From Sipunculus nudus (taxonomy: Eukaryota; Annelida; Sipuncula; Golfingiida; Sipunculidae), in contig CM049316.1 in assembly GCA_026874595.1 (NCBI GenBank), forward strand, positions 4,850,339 through 4,914,338: 64,000 nucleotides of DNA, in the 5' to 3' direction. The notes beneath the pieces are model-generated. The model did not search any database. It was not told where the DNA came from and worked only from the letters and a program-made list of their open reading frames with translations. The translations under genes and the position numbers were made by a program. Below are positions 22,730 to 31,774 of the stretch, piece after piece; within the stretch, counting starts at the first letter, position 1; every line of letters begins with the position of its first letter.

Positions 22730-24270
22730 CACCAGCTGGGTGGATGAGTGCAGGGCAGAGGGGAAGCCTTCTAGTAGTGGCCAAGCTGGGCCAAGGTAAG
22801 CTGCCTGGAGTGGGTTACATAATGCAAGTGAAGGCTGTACTACTAGGTGGGCTAGATGTAAACAACACTTGACATGGTGTATGAAAACATGAATATAGCT
22901 ATTCATTCCAATCAATTTCGTTTGAAAGTTCAGATTTTAAAGATTAAATCCTTATGCATATATGCTGGGAAAATTAAATCAACAGTGCCAAAGTTGGACA
23001 AAATTTAAGGTATTGATTTTTAATTTATGCTAATAACTTGAAAATTTTGCAAAATTCAGATCTAATTTTGGGTAAACAATTGAATCTTGATTAAATAAAG
23101 TTATATTCCTGAAAAAAAGTCTCTAGGTTCAGCAATTCTCATGTTAGGTGAGTAAATATATTTCCTGATTTTTTAAAAAATTGCATTATGTTTTGGCCTA
23201 TAACTTCAAAATAATACCCAATACTGACCTAATTTTTGGTATGTTCATAGAAAATGTATAAAAGAATGTGAATACTAAATACGATCAAAAACAGATCAGT
23301 GGTTTTGATATTAGGCAGCCTTGAAGTGTAACAATGGCTTTTTTTAATGGAAAACAGAGGTTTTTTTTCCTTAATATCTCGAAGGAACAAAGTCCTAATG
23401 ACCCCAATTTTTGGTATGGTAGGAGATTTTGGGGACATCTAAAATTATGTCAACAGCCTGGGGAGCATAGAGATGTGCACTGAATGACCTACAGTCATCA
23501 AAGTGGACTGCTTGACAATGTAAGGGAATACAACAAGAGCCTCCAAAAAAATTTAATAACTAGCCTAATTTTGCAGTTTTTATTTTCAAATTTCAGATTT
23601 TAACAGATTAAATCCTTATGTATACATGGTGTGAAAATTAAATCCACAGTCCTAACAGGAAAAAAACGTGCCATGGCCAAAGTTGGGCAAAATTTAAGGT
23701 ACCAATTTTATATTTTTGCCAATATTTAAAAAAATTTAACAGATTTTGATCTAAGTTTTGGTATACAATTAAATTTTGATTAATTAAAAATTGTATTACT
23801 GGAAAAAAGTCCCTACCTTTAACACTTTTGGTCTTAAGTGACCAAATATCTTCCTGATTTTTTTACAAAGTCCATTACGTTTGGGCCCATAACTTTTTGA
23901 AATTATATAATACTGACTTAATATCTGGCATGTACATAGGAACTATATAGAGTAATATTTATGGTAAATATGAAGAAAACCAGATGAGTGGTTTTGAGTC
24001 CTGAAGTGTGAAAATAGATTTCTAATAAAAAATTGAGGTTTTTCCTTAATATCTCAAAGGAACGAAGTCCTATTGACCCAATTTTTGGCATGGTAGGAGA
24101 TTATGGGGACATCTAACTGTATGCCGAAATTCAGATTCGTAGGTCCAACGGTGTCGAAACGTGCCAGTCTTACGGACGGACATCCAGACGGACAGACAGA
24201 CAGACGGACGGACGACGGACAATGGACCATGACTATAGCTCAGATGACTTATAGTCAGCTGAGCTAAAAA
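22730..24270 (+). mobile_element. Pearl-like modular repeat (family A), unduplicated copy
   Basis: Two family A modules (about 22730-23460 and 23500-24160) are followed by a GACGG/GACA tail (24172-24220) and the hairpin at 24237-24265. The core modules are clearly diverged from those at 6536-9206, but the 29-base hairpin is identical and the approximately 30 bases before it differ at one position. There is no hAT-like insertion in this copy. Confidence 0.65.
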
Positions 24271-24974
24271 ACACGGGCACTTGTTTTCAGTTGACAAAAA
24301 TATGTCGCTGTTGATACAGAAAAGAACGTGCGTTATTTCACAATAAATGTTGCTCTTTTATAAAAAAAGACACAAATACAGTGTTTAGTTAATACAAATT
24401 GTCACGGTTAATAAAAAAAGACCTATTTAAGTAAAAGAAATTATTTGTTGATATCTCAAGGAATTTTAAAGTGGAGGTATCAGTTCACATGTGAGAGGCG
24501 CTTAAACTTTAAACTGTGGTACATGGTGTTCCATTTATAATACGATTCAGATTACTTGGTTACCACATGGGACACCAACACTGATTGGAAGATTGTATGT
24601 GCTTACTTAGGACTCAAGTGGTTATGATAAGAGGCGGGTCTAGAGTCACTAAAGGTTTCTTGGTAAAATTAAATAATTTAGCATGTAACTTTCAGACACA
24701 AAAGTCAATGTTCTAATTTAAGGTTAGGTGGGAATGCTATGTTAAAATCAAACCATATAACTAATTTGACATTTATAGCCCCAGTGCTGGTGGTTGTGAA
24801 ACATTCCTTATCGGGCAATTGCTGCAGCTCAGTTTACTAGTCTGCCAAACTAAACCAAACAAACTGAAAGTAAAGAATAACTTAGCAAAATAGACCTATT
24901 TGCATTTGTAACTTCAATCCTTTAACGATCATACGGTTGTAGGTCATGATCACTAATAAAGTATTTTGTAAAAG

Positions 24975-24980
24975 TTTATT
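24975..24980 (-). terminator. Candidate polyadenylation signal for PUS10
   Basis: AATAAA on the minus strand (TTTATT on the plus), about 56 bases past the PUS10 stop. This is a plausible distance for a short 3'UTR. No transcript evidence. Confidence 0.45.
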
Positions 24981-25035
24981 CATATGCAAAACTGTATATT
25001 CTCTTGATAAATATATATAGTGCACCAGTCCATTA

Positions 25036-26592
25036 TTATGGTTTGGTCAGCCGATCCGAGGATTCTTTAATGGTAGGAGGCCAGTCAAGATCAACACCTT
25101 CAACATCCAGTTCTAGGATGTCACAGGTAACACCCAACAAGGTTCCCAGACTGGGACTCGTCCTTCCAAAGTCTCCATGAACAAACTCCTTTATGTATGT
25201 GCCTGCCTGTGTGGACAGGTGTAATTTGAAATGGTACTTGTCAACTTTTGTGGCACACATCTTATGTACAGTTCTCTCTCTGACAGCTAGGGGGCGCCTA
25301 TGCAGCACCCGAATTGGTGTTTTCTGATTCAACACCAGTTCTTGGGTCTGTAATAGACTGTCAAGTTGCTCTTGTGCAAGTTCCGTCTGTGACCAGCAGA
25401 GGGCACAGTAATGTTTAACTTTATTTTCTTCACCCTCTTTCAGTTTTGATGTCTGTTCCCGCGTCACAATCTGTAGATCCCGCACTCTGATATCCTTGCA
25501 CAAGCTGTTAACTTCTTCTTGAAGCTTAGTCAGCTCTTCTTGTTTCCAGTAAACTTTTTTTGGGTTCACACACTCAATCAAAAATGGTCTGCCGGATCCA
25601 AGCATCTTTACATCCACATCCTCTCTACCTGACGATGAGAAGCGATGGCTGTCGGCTTTCATGTGGACCATGAGTGGACCACATATGTTTTCTTCAATTG
25701 AGGATTCCATTTTCCTTTCACCATCTATTATCCATGGTGTCTGGCTCATGGTGCGGCAGTACTTATTGTACCTTCCTGCTAAGTACACGGCCTCTTGGTT
25801 ACACGTGATTGATTCACACTTACAGGGGTCTGCTACTTTCCTTGGTGGGCACTGGTAACACCGTTTAAATTTTGCATCAGTCATTTTCTCTATAGCTTTA
25901 GCTACATTAGTCCTAGTAAAAACCTCCCAGCCATGTCTGTTGTACTTCCTTCGCCTGAATATGTCTGGATAAAGATCAAATAAGAAGTTACATTCTTTCT
26001 CAATATCTTTGTGCACAAAAGTGAGTGCTATCTCATAAGGGCTCTTTTGATCAAATGGCACCCCAAGTTTCTTAGACAACACAGGCCCATTGATCCACTT
26101 CCACACATCCTTTACAGCGACGACAGCTTTCTTGGTCTTTTCTTGGTATACTGACTTAAACCTTTCACCAAGATCCACCAATATGGAATGCTCTCTGAGT
26201 AACAGAGTGACTGGTATTGTCACGGAACAGAAGAAGTTTTGGTATTCATGACCTGCCTCAATACTTTTAGCGTACAGCTGTTCTATAAACTGGTCCTGGC
26301 AGAAATAATGCTGTAAAATCCCAAGACAAGCCACACAGACGGAGTCTTCAGAGGCGGCGTCCTCTGACTGTACGAGCAGACTTGACACGCTCGCTGTCAG
26401 TCTCTCCAACTTCTGGTATGGGGCATGAGTTTTCTCTCCTAGGAATCTCATGATACATCGCGGGCAGCAACTGATCTGATCTAGATACTGGACGATTTCT
26501 TTAACCTCATCCTCAGTCCCTACATGATCCGACAGCTGTTTATACAGCGATTTGGACGTGTCGAAATCCGTTTCCATTTTGTCCACAGCCAT
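25036..26592 (-). CDS. PUS10: tRNA pseudouridine synthase Pus10, intronless
   Basis: Pus10 converts uridines 54/55 of the tRNA T-loop to pseudouridine; the animal protein has also been linked to microRNA processing. The 518-residue frame is close to the usual animal length of about 530. Residues 43-89 carry paired cysteines (CPRC at 43-46, CVAC at 86-89) that match the N-terminal zinc site. The C-terminal half is the synthase fold: AGRYNKY at 272-278, QTPWIIDGERK at 284-294, the catalytic-loop motif SGREDVDVK at 321-329 containing the active-site aspartate, QKTPIRVLHRRPLAVR at 423-438 and GTYIKEFVHGDFGR at 464-477. The ATG at 26592 gives the expected N-terminus; three M codons lie nearby. No stop, frameshift or intron is present, although vertebrate PUS10 has many introns. 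Divergent to GPAA1. Confidence 0.97.
   Translation of the reverse strand: MAVDKMETDFDTSKSLYKQLSDHVGTEDEVKEIVQYLDQISCCPRCIMRFLGEKTHAPYQKLERLTASVSSLLVQSEDAASEDSVCVACLGILQHYFCQDQFIEQLYAKSIEAGHEYQNFFCSVTIPVTLLLREHSILVDLGERFKSVYQEKTKKAVVAVKDVWKWINGPVLSKKLGVPFDQKSPYEIALTFVHKDIEKECNFLFDLYPDIFRRRKYNRHGWEVFTRTNVAKAIEKMTDAKFKRCYQCPPRKVADPCKCESITCNQEAVYLAGRYNKYCRTMSQTPWIIDGERKMESSIEENICGPLMVHMKADSHRFSSSGREDVDVKMLGSGRPFLIECVNPKKVYWKQEELTKLQEEVNSLCKDIRVRDLQIVTREQTSKLKEGEENKVKHYCALCWSQTELAQEQLDSLLQTQELVLNQKTPIRVLHRRPLAVRERTVHKMCATKVDKYHFKLHLSTQAGTYIKEFVHGDFGRTSPSLGTLLGVTCDILELDVEGVDLDWPPTIKESSDRLTKP
25284..25297 (+). promoter_or_regulatory. CTCF-like motif within PUS10 coding sequence (1)
   Basis: CAGCTAGGGGGCGC matches 12 of 14 positions of the bilaterian CTCF core CCASYAGRGGGCRC on the plus strand. 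It is constrained by the PUS10 protein code, so the match may be incidental. Confidence 0.2.
25393..25406 (+). promoter_or_regulatory. CTCF-like motif within PUS10 coding sequence (2)
   Basis: CCAGCAGAGGGCAC matches all 14 positions of the CTCF core consensus on the plus strand, 109 bases from the previous motif and in the same orientation. Binding is not shown. Confidence 0.28.
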
Positions 26593-26879
26593 ACTTTACA
26601 GACTTTGAGAGAGTCGAGTATGGGTCGGAGTGAGCGATGTCACCGGTTGCACATTATGGGTTGAGTGGGTGTTATATTTTGTGGAAGGATGTATTTCGCT
26701 GAACAGTCTCTTGATCAGTAGTATTATAATCATGCGTAAACTTGCCTTTACTGATCATTCAGACTTTTCAACCAAATTTTTATTTTCAGTTCATTAATGA
26801 TTAAGATTTTATAAAACTCTATTTTATCATTTATTAATAAAACCCAAGTGTACCGTACAAAATGTCAGTGCTTCAAATG

Positions 26880-26915
26880 CAGGGGTGGATTTGCAGGTGG
26901 AAACAGAATAATAAT

Positions 26916-26996
<81 letters not shown>

Positions 26997-27166
26997 CAGC
27001 TCCATATTTTGCGTCTCGCACCGTTGTTTTCTCTATACTTTTGCATGTCTAAAGTTACGTTTCTTGATTAATAATAAATTTATATATAAAGCCTTCTAGA
27101 ATTTTTGTCAAACTTTGTTTACTTGGGCCGCATCAGCCCCCTTCTGGAATCCTTTATCCGTCCCTG
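26880..27166. mobile_element. Candidate hAT-like element containing a TA microsatellite
   Basis: Left end CAGGGGTGGATTTGC. The right end on the other strand reads CAGGGACGGATAAAGGATTCC. Both resemble the CAGGGGCGGATCC family at 20334 and 28508. No target duplication was found, so the limits are uncertain. Confidence 0.35.
26919..26992. repeat. (TA)n microsatellite
   Basis: An uninterrupted TA run of about 74 bases. The Tyr-Ile repeat frames across it on both strands are artefacts. Confidence 0.97.
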
Positions 27167-27622
27167 AAATTGAGAGGAGCCATAGACAGGTATGTCAAAG
27201 TCATTGAAAACTAGACCCATATGTTTATCGGTAGCGGTTTTCTTCTGAGGGTATATGTATAGCGATTAAATTTTCGTTCGTTTTCGTATGATACATTACA
27301 ATATAACGGCCAGGCATATTTTTCGGACTGATAATTAGTATGGGGTACTACACATATACGTTTAAGAAATTAACCCAAAAATATTTATTTGTTGTTACTT
27401 TACAAGGCGCGGAAAACCGTAGAAAGCGTACCGGGCCCGCAGTCTGTTCCGTCTATTTAAATTTAAATATATTCATTTTATCTTTATTAATGTGTAAACT
27501 TAATCGTTAAGGTCACATTTATATTGGAGGGTAGTTGTTTTAAAGTAAGCTGTTTTTTCAATATATGAATGATTCTGTGGTAGAAGATGGAGATACCTTT
27601 CATGTTTGTATAAATGCATGCT

Positions 27623-27639
27623 GGGGGGGGGGGGGGGGG
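27623..27639 (+). repeat. Poly-G tract
   Basis: Seventeen consecutive G. A C run of about 13 follows at 27790-27802. These belong to a set of long G/C homopolymers scattered through the window. Confidence 0.95.
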
Positions 27640-28214
27640 CTCGCGTCTGTTAATTAATCCTATATTTCTATACTTTCTATACTTTTTTTGTTTGATCATT
27701 ATATGGATGCGTTTTATAAGGTATATACATGCCACACATTCAACATAAAGCAAATATATGCTTGGTCTTTTTTTAGGGGTGTAGCCACGCCCCCCCCCCC
27801 CCTCCTCGCACGAATCCGGTCCTCTCGGAATTTAACTTAGTCTAATGATAATTATTTTTTTAAAACACAATCGTGAAATTCCTGTCACTAGTATATCCCC
27901 GGATTCTGGGTCTTAGTTCAATATAAAGCAATGCACAATCACTAAACAATATACATTGTTTATTGATAGTTCTACATTTCAAGAGGTTTGATCCTGCAAA
28001 TATGATTTTTTTATTTATTTATTTATCCATGTATAACCATTAATTCTTATTGGAATTAAAACGGGTGAGGTGCCCCTGTTTTATTTTAAACTTTTCCCAC
28101 AAATGGTGGCTGTCCGTATAAAGGAAATAAACAAGTTTAACGGTATGTTTCGTTTGTTTCTTAGAGCATGATGCTGATATATATGTGAGCTGTGAGATGT
28201 TTGTATATATATAT

Positions 28215-28735
28215 GTTCTTCGTGGAGGTAAACGCCTCCATGTTTTTAATGTTGACTATATATCTAATTCTTAAGGTAAGTATTTATGTACATCTGCAGA
28301 GTACCATTTCGGTTTGGGACTACGTCACAGAGCGGTAGCACTCACTTTCTGTCACTTTTATTTTATTTCCTGGTGTGAAACCATCCCCATTTCTGGGCCA
28401 TAACACCCAGGAACCTTTCAAAGACGCACTCGCTTGTGAGTGATACACGGCTGTGGGGTACAGTCTTCCCATTAAGCCTGCAGAGCGCTCACCCTGCATG
28501 GGTGGTGCAGGGGCGGATCCAGGATTTTGGATAAAGGGGAGGATAAAAATCCTAAAAAAAGGTTATTTTGGCTCAAAAAAAAAAAAGAGGGGGGGGGGGG
28601 GGGGGGGGTCTTCACCCGCCACTATGGTGGCCGACCGTGAAAATCTCACCGTTCCTCGGCTGAAATTTGAACTCACGCCCTCCCGGTTTTGAGTCAAGTG
28701 CTCTTCCCCCGAGCCACATAGGCCGGTGTGCCGTG
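28215..28735 (-). mobile_element. tRNA-derived SINE with a nested insertion
   Basis: On the minus strand the 5' part (from about 28727) reads as a tRNA-like head: ATGTGGCTCGGGGGAAGAGC (A box region) and GAGTTCAAATTTC (B box). The body matches the SINE at 11140-11496, and there is a GGAGGTAAACGCCTCC hairpin near 28225-28240. A CAGGGGCGGATCC element interrupts it at 28508-28640. Confidence 0.55.
28508..28640 (+). mobile_element. Truncated CAGGGGCGGATCC element nested in the SINE
   Basis: Begins CAGGGGCGGATCCAGGATTT, contains a run of 20 G (28589-28608) and ends near CACCCGCC. SINE sequence resumes on the far side (CCGACCGTGAAAATCTCACC), as comparison with 11405-11450 shows. The right end is degraded. 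Confidence 0.5.
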
Positions 28736-29774
28736 AGATATTTGTATATATTTATGTATAAGAAAAAGAGTTTTTCTCAGAATAACAGCAGTCATCGGTA
28801 CAGCTCTCATTGGTTATCTAACGCCTCTATCATTTTCGAGCATATCGTTGGAGGGGCGAAATCGTTGCTGCTACAAATATCTGGCAAGCTGACACATCTG
28901 CAATCGCTTTGGCTGGGTCGGTATATTGTGTTCTATCAGACAATAATAATAATAATCTGTAAATCTGCTGTTTAAGGTCCTCTAATTTTTTAATCCTTCC
29001 AAGTTCCAATTTGTTTTATCATTTTTGTTTAAACAGCTTTTGTTGTATATAGTATAAATAGATAACATTCACATACTGTTTTATGGAAAACCTCTTGTCC
29101 GTTGTTTGCTTTGAGGCTATAGTGATACCTGCTTAGTTAGCTATAGACATCACAATTTTAATTGTTTTTCTTACGTTAATTGTTTTTTTAACAATTAGAC
29201 CTAATCTGCCAAGTGTTTTAAGGTTTGGTGAACATGAATAATATAAGTGAGATACAAAATTAATATTATATTTATATACAGTAAAATATTAGTAAAAATA
29301 GCCTTCATCACTTTCATACACGAAATGTGTCATGCATTCCCGTATACTAAAAAGGCCTCCATATGACATGGTTTATAATGGCGGAGAAAGTAATATGCAC
29401 GAGAACATAATAGTGCACGGCCTCAAATGCGGCAAAAAAAATCAAGCATTGCGATGCATTCCTGTCCTTTGTTGCGGATCCACAACTGTGATAGATGTTG
29501 ACGGAGAGGAGCAGAGCGGATCGGAATCACACGTCTTGGGCCGAGACAACCCTGTCCTATATATAAAGTCTACTGTCTGTTACTCCTTCCATAGACTAGA
29601 TTATATATATATTATTTAACCCATATAATTGAAACGGGAGGGGCGCAGAGGGGGCCCGGGAACCTTCATTGTTGTACATGCCTCAAAACATTCCTCTCGG
29701 AGACCCTGATTAAAACAATACACTTATACCAAATAGAAAGAACGCTGTAGGCCAAATACGGTAAGCATGATATA

Positions 29775-29790
29775 CCCCCCCCCCCCCCCC
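29775..29790 (+). repeat. Poly-C tract
   Basis: Sixteen C, followed at 29828-29866 by a short fragment (GCGGATCCAGGGGGG, then GGATCCGGACCCC) of the CAGGGGCGGATCC family. Confidence 0.9.
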
Positions 29791-30395
29791 ACCCCGTTAA
29801 AGATTATAGGGGCTAACATGAATTTTGGAAGCGGATCCAGGGGGGTCTAGGGGATCCGGACCCCCTCTTTTTCACCCGAAGCTACCATTTTTAAGGAATT
29901 TTTATAATTGCTTTTTATTTTTCTTTCCAGGAATACAGGCTTTACAGAAAACGTGAATTTCTACCATTATATTTAAATTGAAGACATGAAAAATATCATT
30001 CAGATTACCTTTATAAGTAATCTGGTCTCGTCGTCATAGTTTTTGCTAGTGATATTAGGTATAAATTTAATGTCAGTTTTTTAGCAATTAATGAATATAT
30101 ATAGTGATGAATTGTGGATTAAATTGAACCATAAATCTAATCACCTATCATAAATTAGAATAATTACCCCAAAAAAGAATCAGTATATTGAAATTTGTGT
30201 CTTGCCTAAAATGTCTTTTCTAGTTTACCGAATATTCAGCCTCATTCAGAACAATTAAATATGTATTGTTTGTGTTACACTTAAAGGACTAGCCACCTTT
30301 CTAGCAGTCTACCGGTATGCGCGCCTCTAAACCCATGTGAACGCTGATCAGCGACATACCAGTACTATTTAAGGTTTTATATTTTGCGTATTGGT

Positions 30396-30410
30396 GGTGC
30401 CCTCTGCCGG
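30396..30410 (-). promoter_or_regulatory. CTCF-like motif, minus strand
   Basis: The minus strand reads CCGGCAGAGGGCACC, a 13 of 14 match to the CTCF core. It faces the two plus-strand motifs in PUS10, so the set is convergent across about 5 kb. This is motif matching only. Confidence 0.25.
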
Positions 30411-30682
30411 TTTAAGTTAAGTACTAAATAAGGGCTGTGGACACCGGTAAGGTTGGCAGGCTGACAAGTAAATCAATAGAAAACGATGTTATATAATCAC
30501 CAATCACAAACAATCTAGGCTCTGAAAGACACTGAGAGGCACATATTGCAAATTATATAAGGTGGAATCAAACATATTAACAGAAAACGCCAGTTCGCAC
30601 ACCAAACGCAAGTATCACTATCAGTATATGCAGACATTGCAGTAGCCAGAGCCATCACGGCATCAGTCACTGTCAGTATCAC

Positions 30683-30792
30683 TGTATGATATAGCCCATA
30701 AGAATGAACTCCGGCAATTGCATTTTTCATTGACTGACGCAATGTGGAGTCCATAGATTGCACCTGCAGTTAACTATGATTATAACACTATG
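30683..30792 (+). repeat. Dispersed repeat of about 110 bases, copy 1
   Basis: Shares AGCCCATAA, ATTGC, CAATGTGGA, TCCATAGATTGC and TATGATTATAACACT with 62301-62392 in the same order and orientation. Class unknown. Confidence 0.5.
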
Positions 30793-31765
30793 TCAGCACC
30801 TGAGGCTTTGGGAGTGCATATACTATATTTAGCTTCATATTCACCAGGATATTTTCGCAATCTAACCAAACAAGATAAATATGAATTAATTATATTAAAT
30901 AATATGGACATATTGTGTTTGATCCTTTGTTGTTGTTTGTTGGAAAAATGTGATGTTATATGTGAATAACAGGTAAAAAAAGGCCCATTCCTTATTAAAA
31001 CATCAGTTTTTGCCTTTTGACTTGCCTTTTACGATGGGTCAAACAGAATTTCTGAGGTTAGACTGTAACATTATTTCTAATTAGGCCTAGAAATTATAAA
31101 ACCTAAATTTTGTAAATCGAGTAATATAAACTTTAAATCACCAAAGTTACATTAAGGCCTCCAGATTTATAACAACCATTACTATTAAGCTGAAACATTC
31201 AATACTGCTAGTCCTTAGGTAGACCTGATAATTAAAATGTCTAAACAGTAGCAGTTGGTAATAACAAAAAGGTTTTCCCCTATGTCACGTCATTTTCAAC
31301 TAAAGTTTTTCCTTAAAAACCAGCCTATTGATTGCATGTCCGGTATGTTACTCTGTTCACCAGAAGTTGAAATGAAGCAACCCTTATCTCAGGCACACTA
31401 AAGCTCAAATTAAATCACTACTTCCAAGGGCACGAATCAGAACAGTTTCTGAATCTTCTGTTAATGTATAGGAAATTATGAATGCTTGTAGGTTAGTCCA
31501 TGAGTGATGAATAGGTGGCTGTGATATCTTTCAGTGTTTATAAACTAGGAAAATGGGAATAGAAGTCCCCATTTGTTTCACACTCTTTTGTTCCTACCAT
31601 CCGAAAAGCAGTATTAATCTGATAATGGTACCTCTATTAATGATTCTAGGCTGGCCTCAAAGTCCAGTTTTATATCATGAATGTGCAAATTTGGCAAATA
31701 CTTCTCCATTATTATAAGGATTAAACCTGGTGAAATTTGTTGTCTGACACATTTTTCCTTTACAG

Positions 31766-31774
31766 GTGGAAAAA
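31766..31774 (+). other. GPAA1: 5'UTR end of GPAA1 exon 1; upstream splice acceptor
   Basis: A pyrimidine-rich tract ending TTTTTCCTTTACAG stops at 31765, nine bases before the ATG at 31775. This is a good acceptor and implies an upstream non-coding exon, which I could not place with confidence. Confidence 0.4.

Larger units (their letters stand above)
26593..31765. other. PUS10-GPAA1 intergenic region
   Basis: About 5.2 kb between two divergent genes. It contains a TA microsatellite, hAT-like fragments, a SINE with a nested insertion, several G/C homopolymers and a CTCF-like motif. A short GC-richer stretch at 29330-29560 and another at 30300-30460 (with a GTAAGG donor-like site near 30449) could hold the non-coding first exon of GPAA1. 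I see no further protein-coding gene. Confidence 0.5.

Noticed and set aside
25661-25858. Plus-strand frame inside PUS10
   Set aside because: It is the antisense shadow of conserved PUS10 coding sequence.
26827-27099. Open frames on both strands with Tyr-Ile repeats
   Set aside because: They are translations of the (TA)n microsatellite. The same applies at 52214-52450.
29332-29619. 95-codon plus-strand frame in a GC-richer stretch
   Set aside because: No recognisable family, no flanking splice signals of quality and a low-complexity end. It could be regulatory or a non-coding exon, but the protein is not supported.
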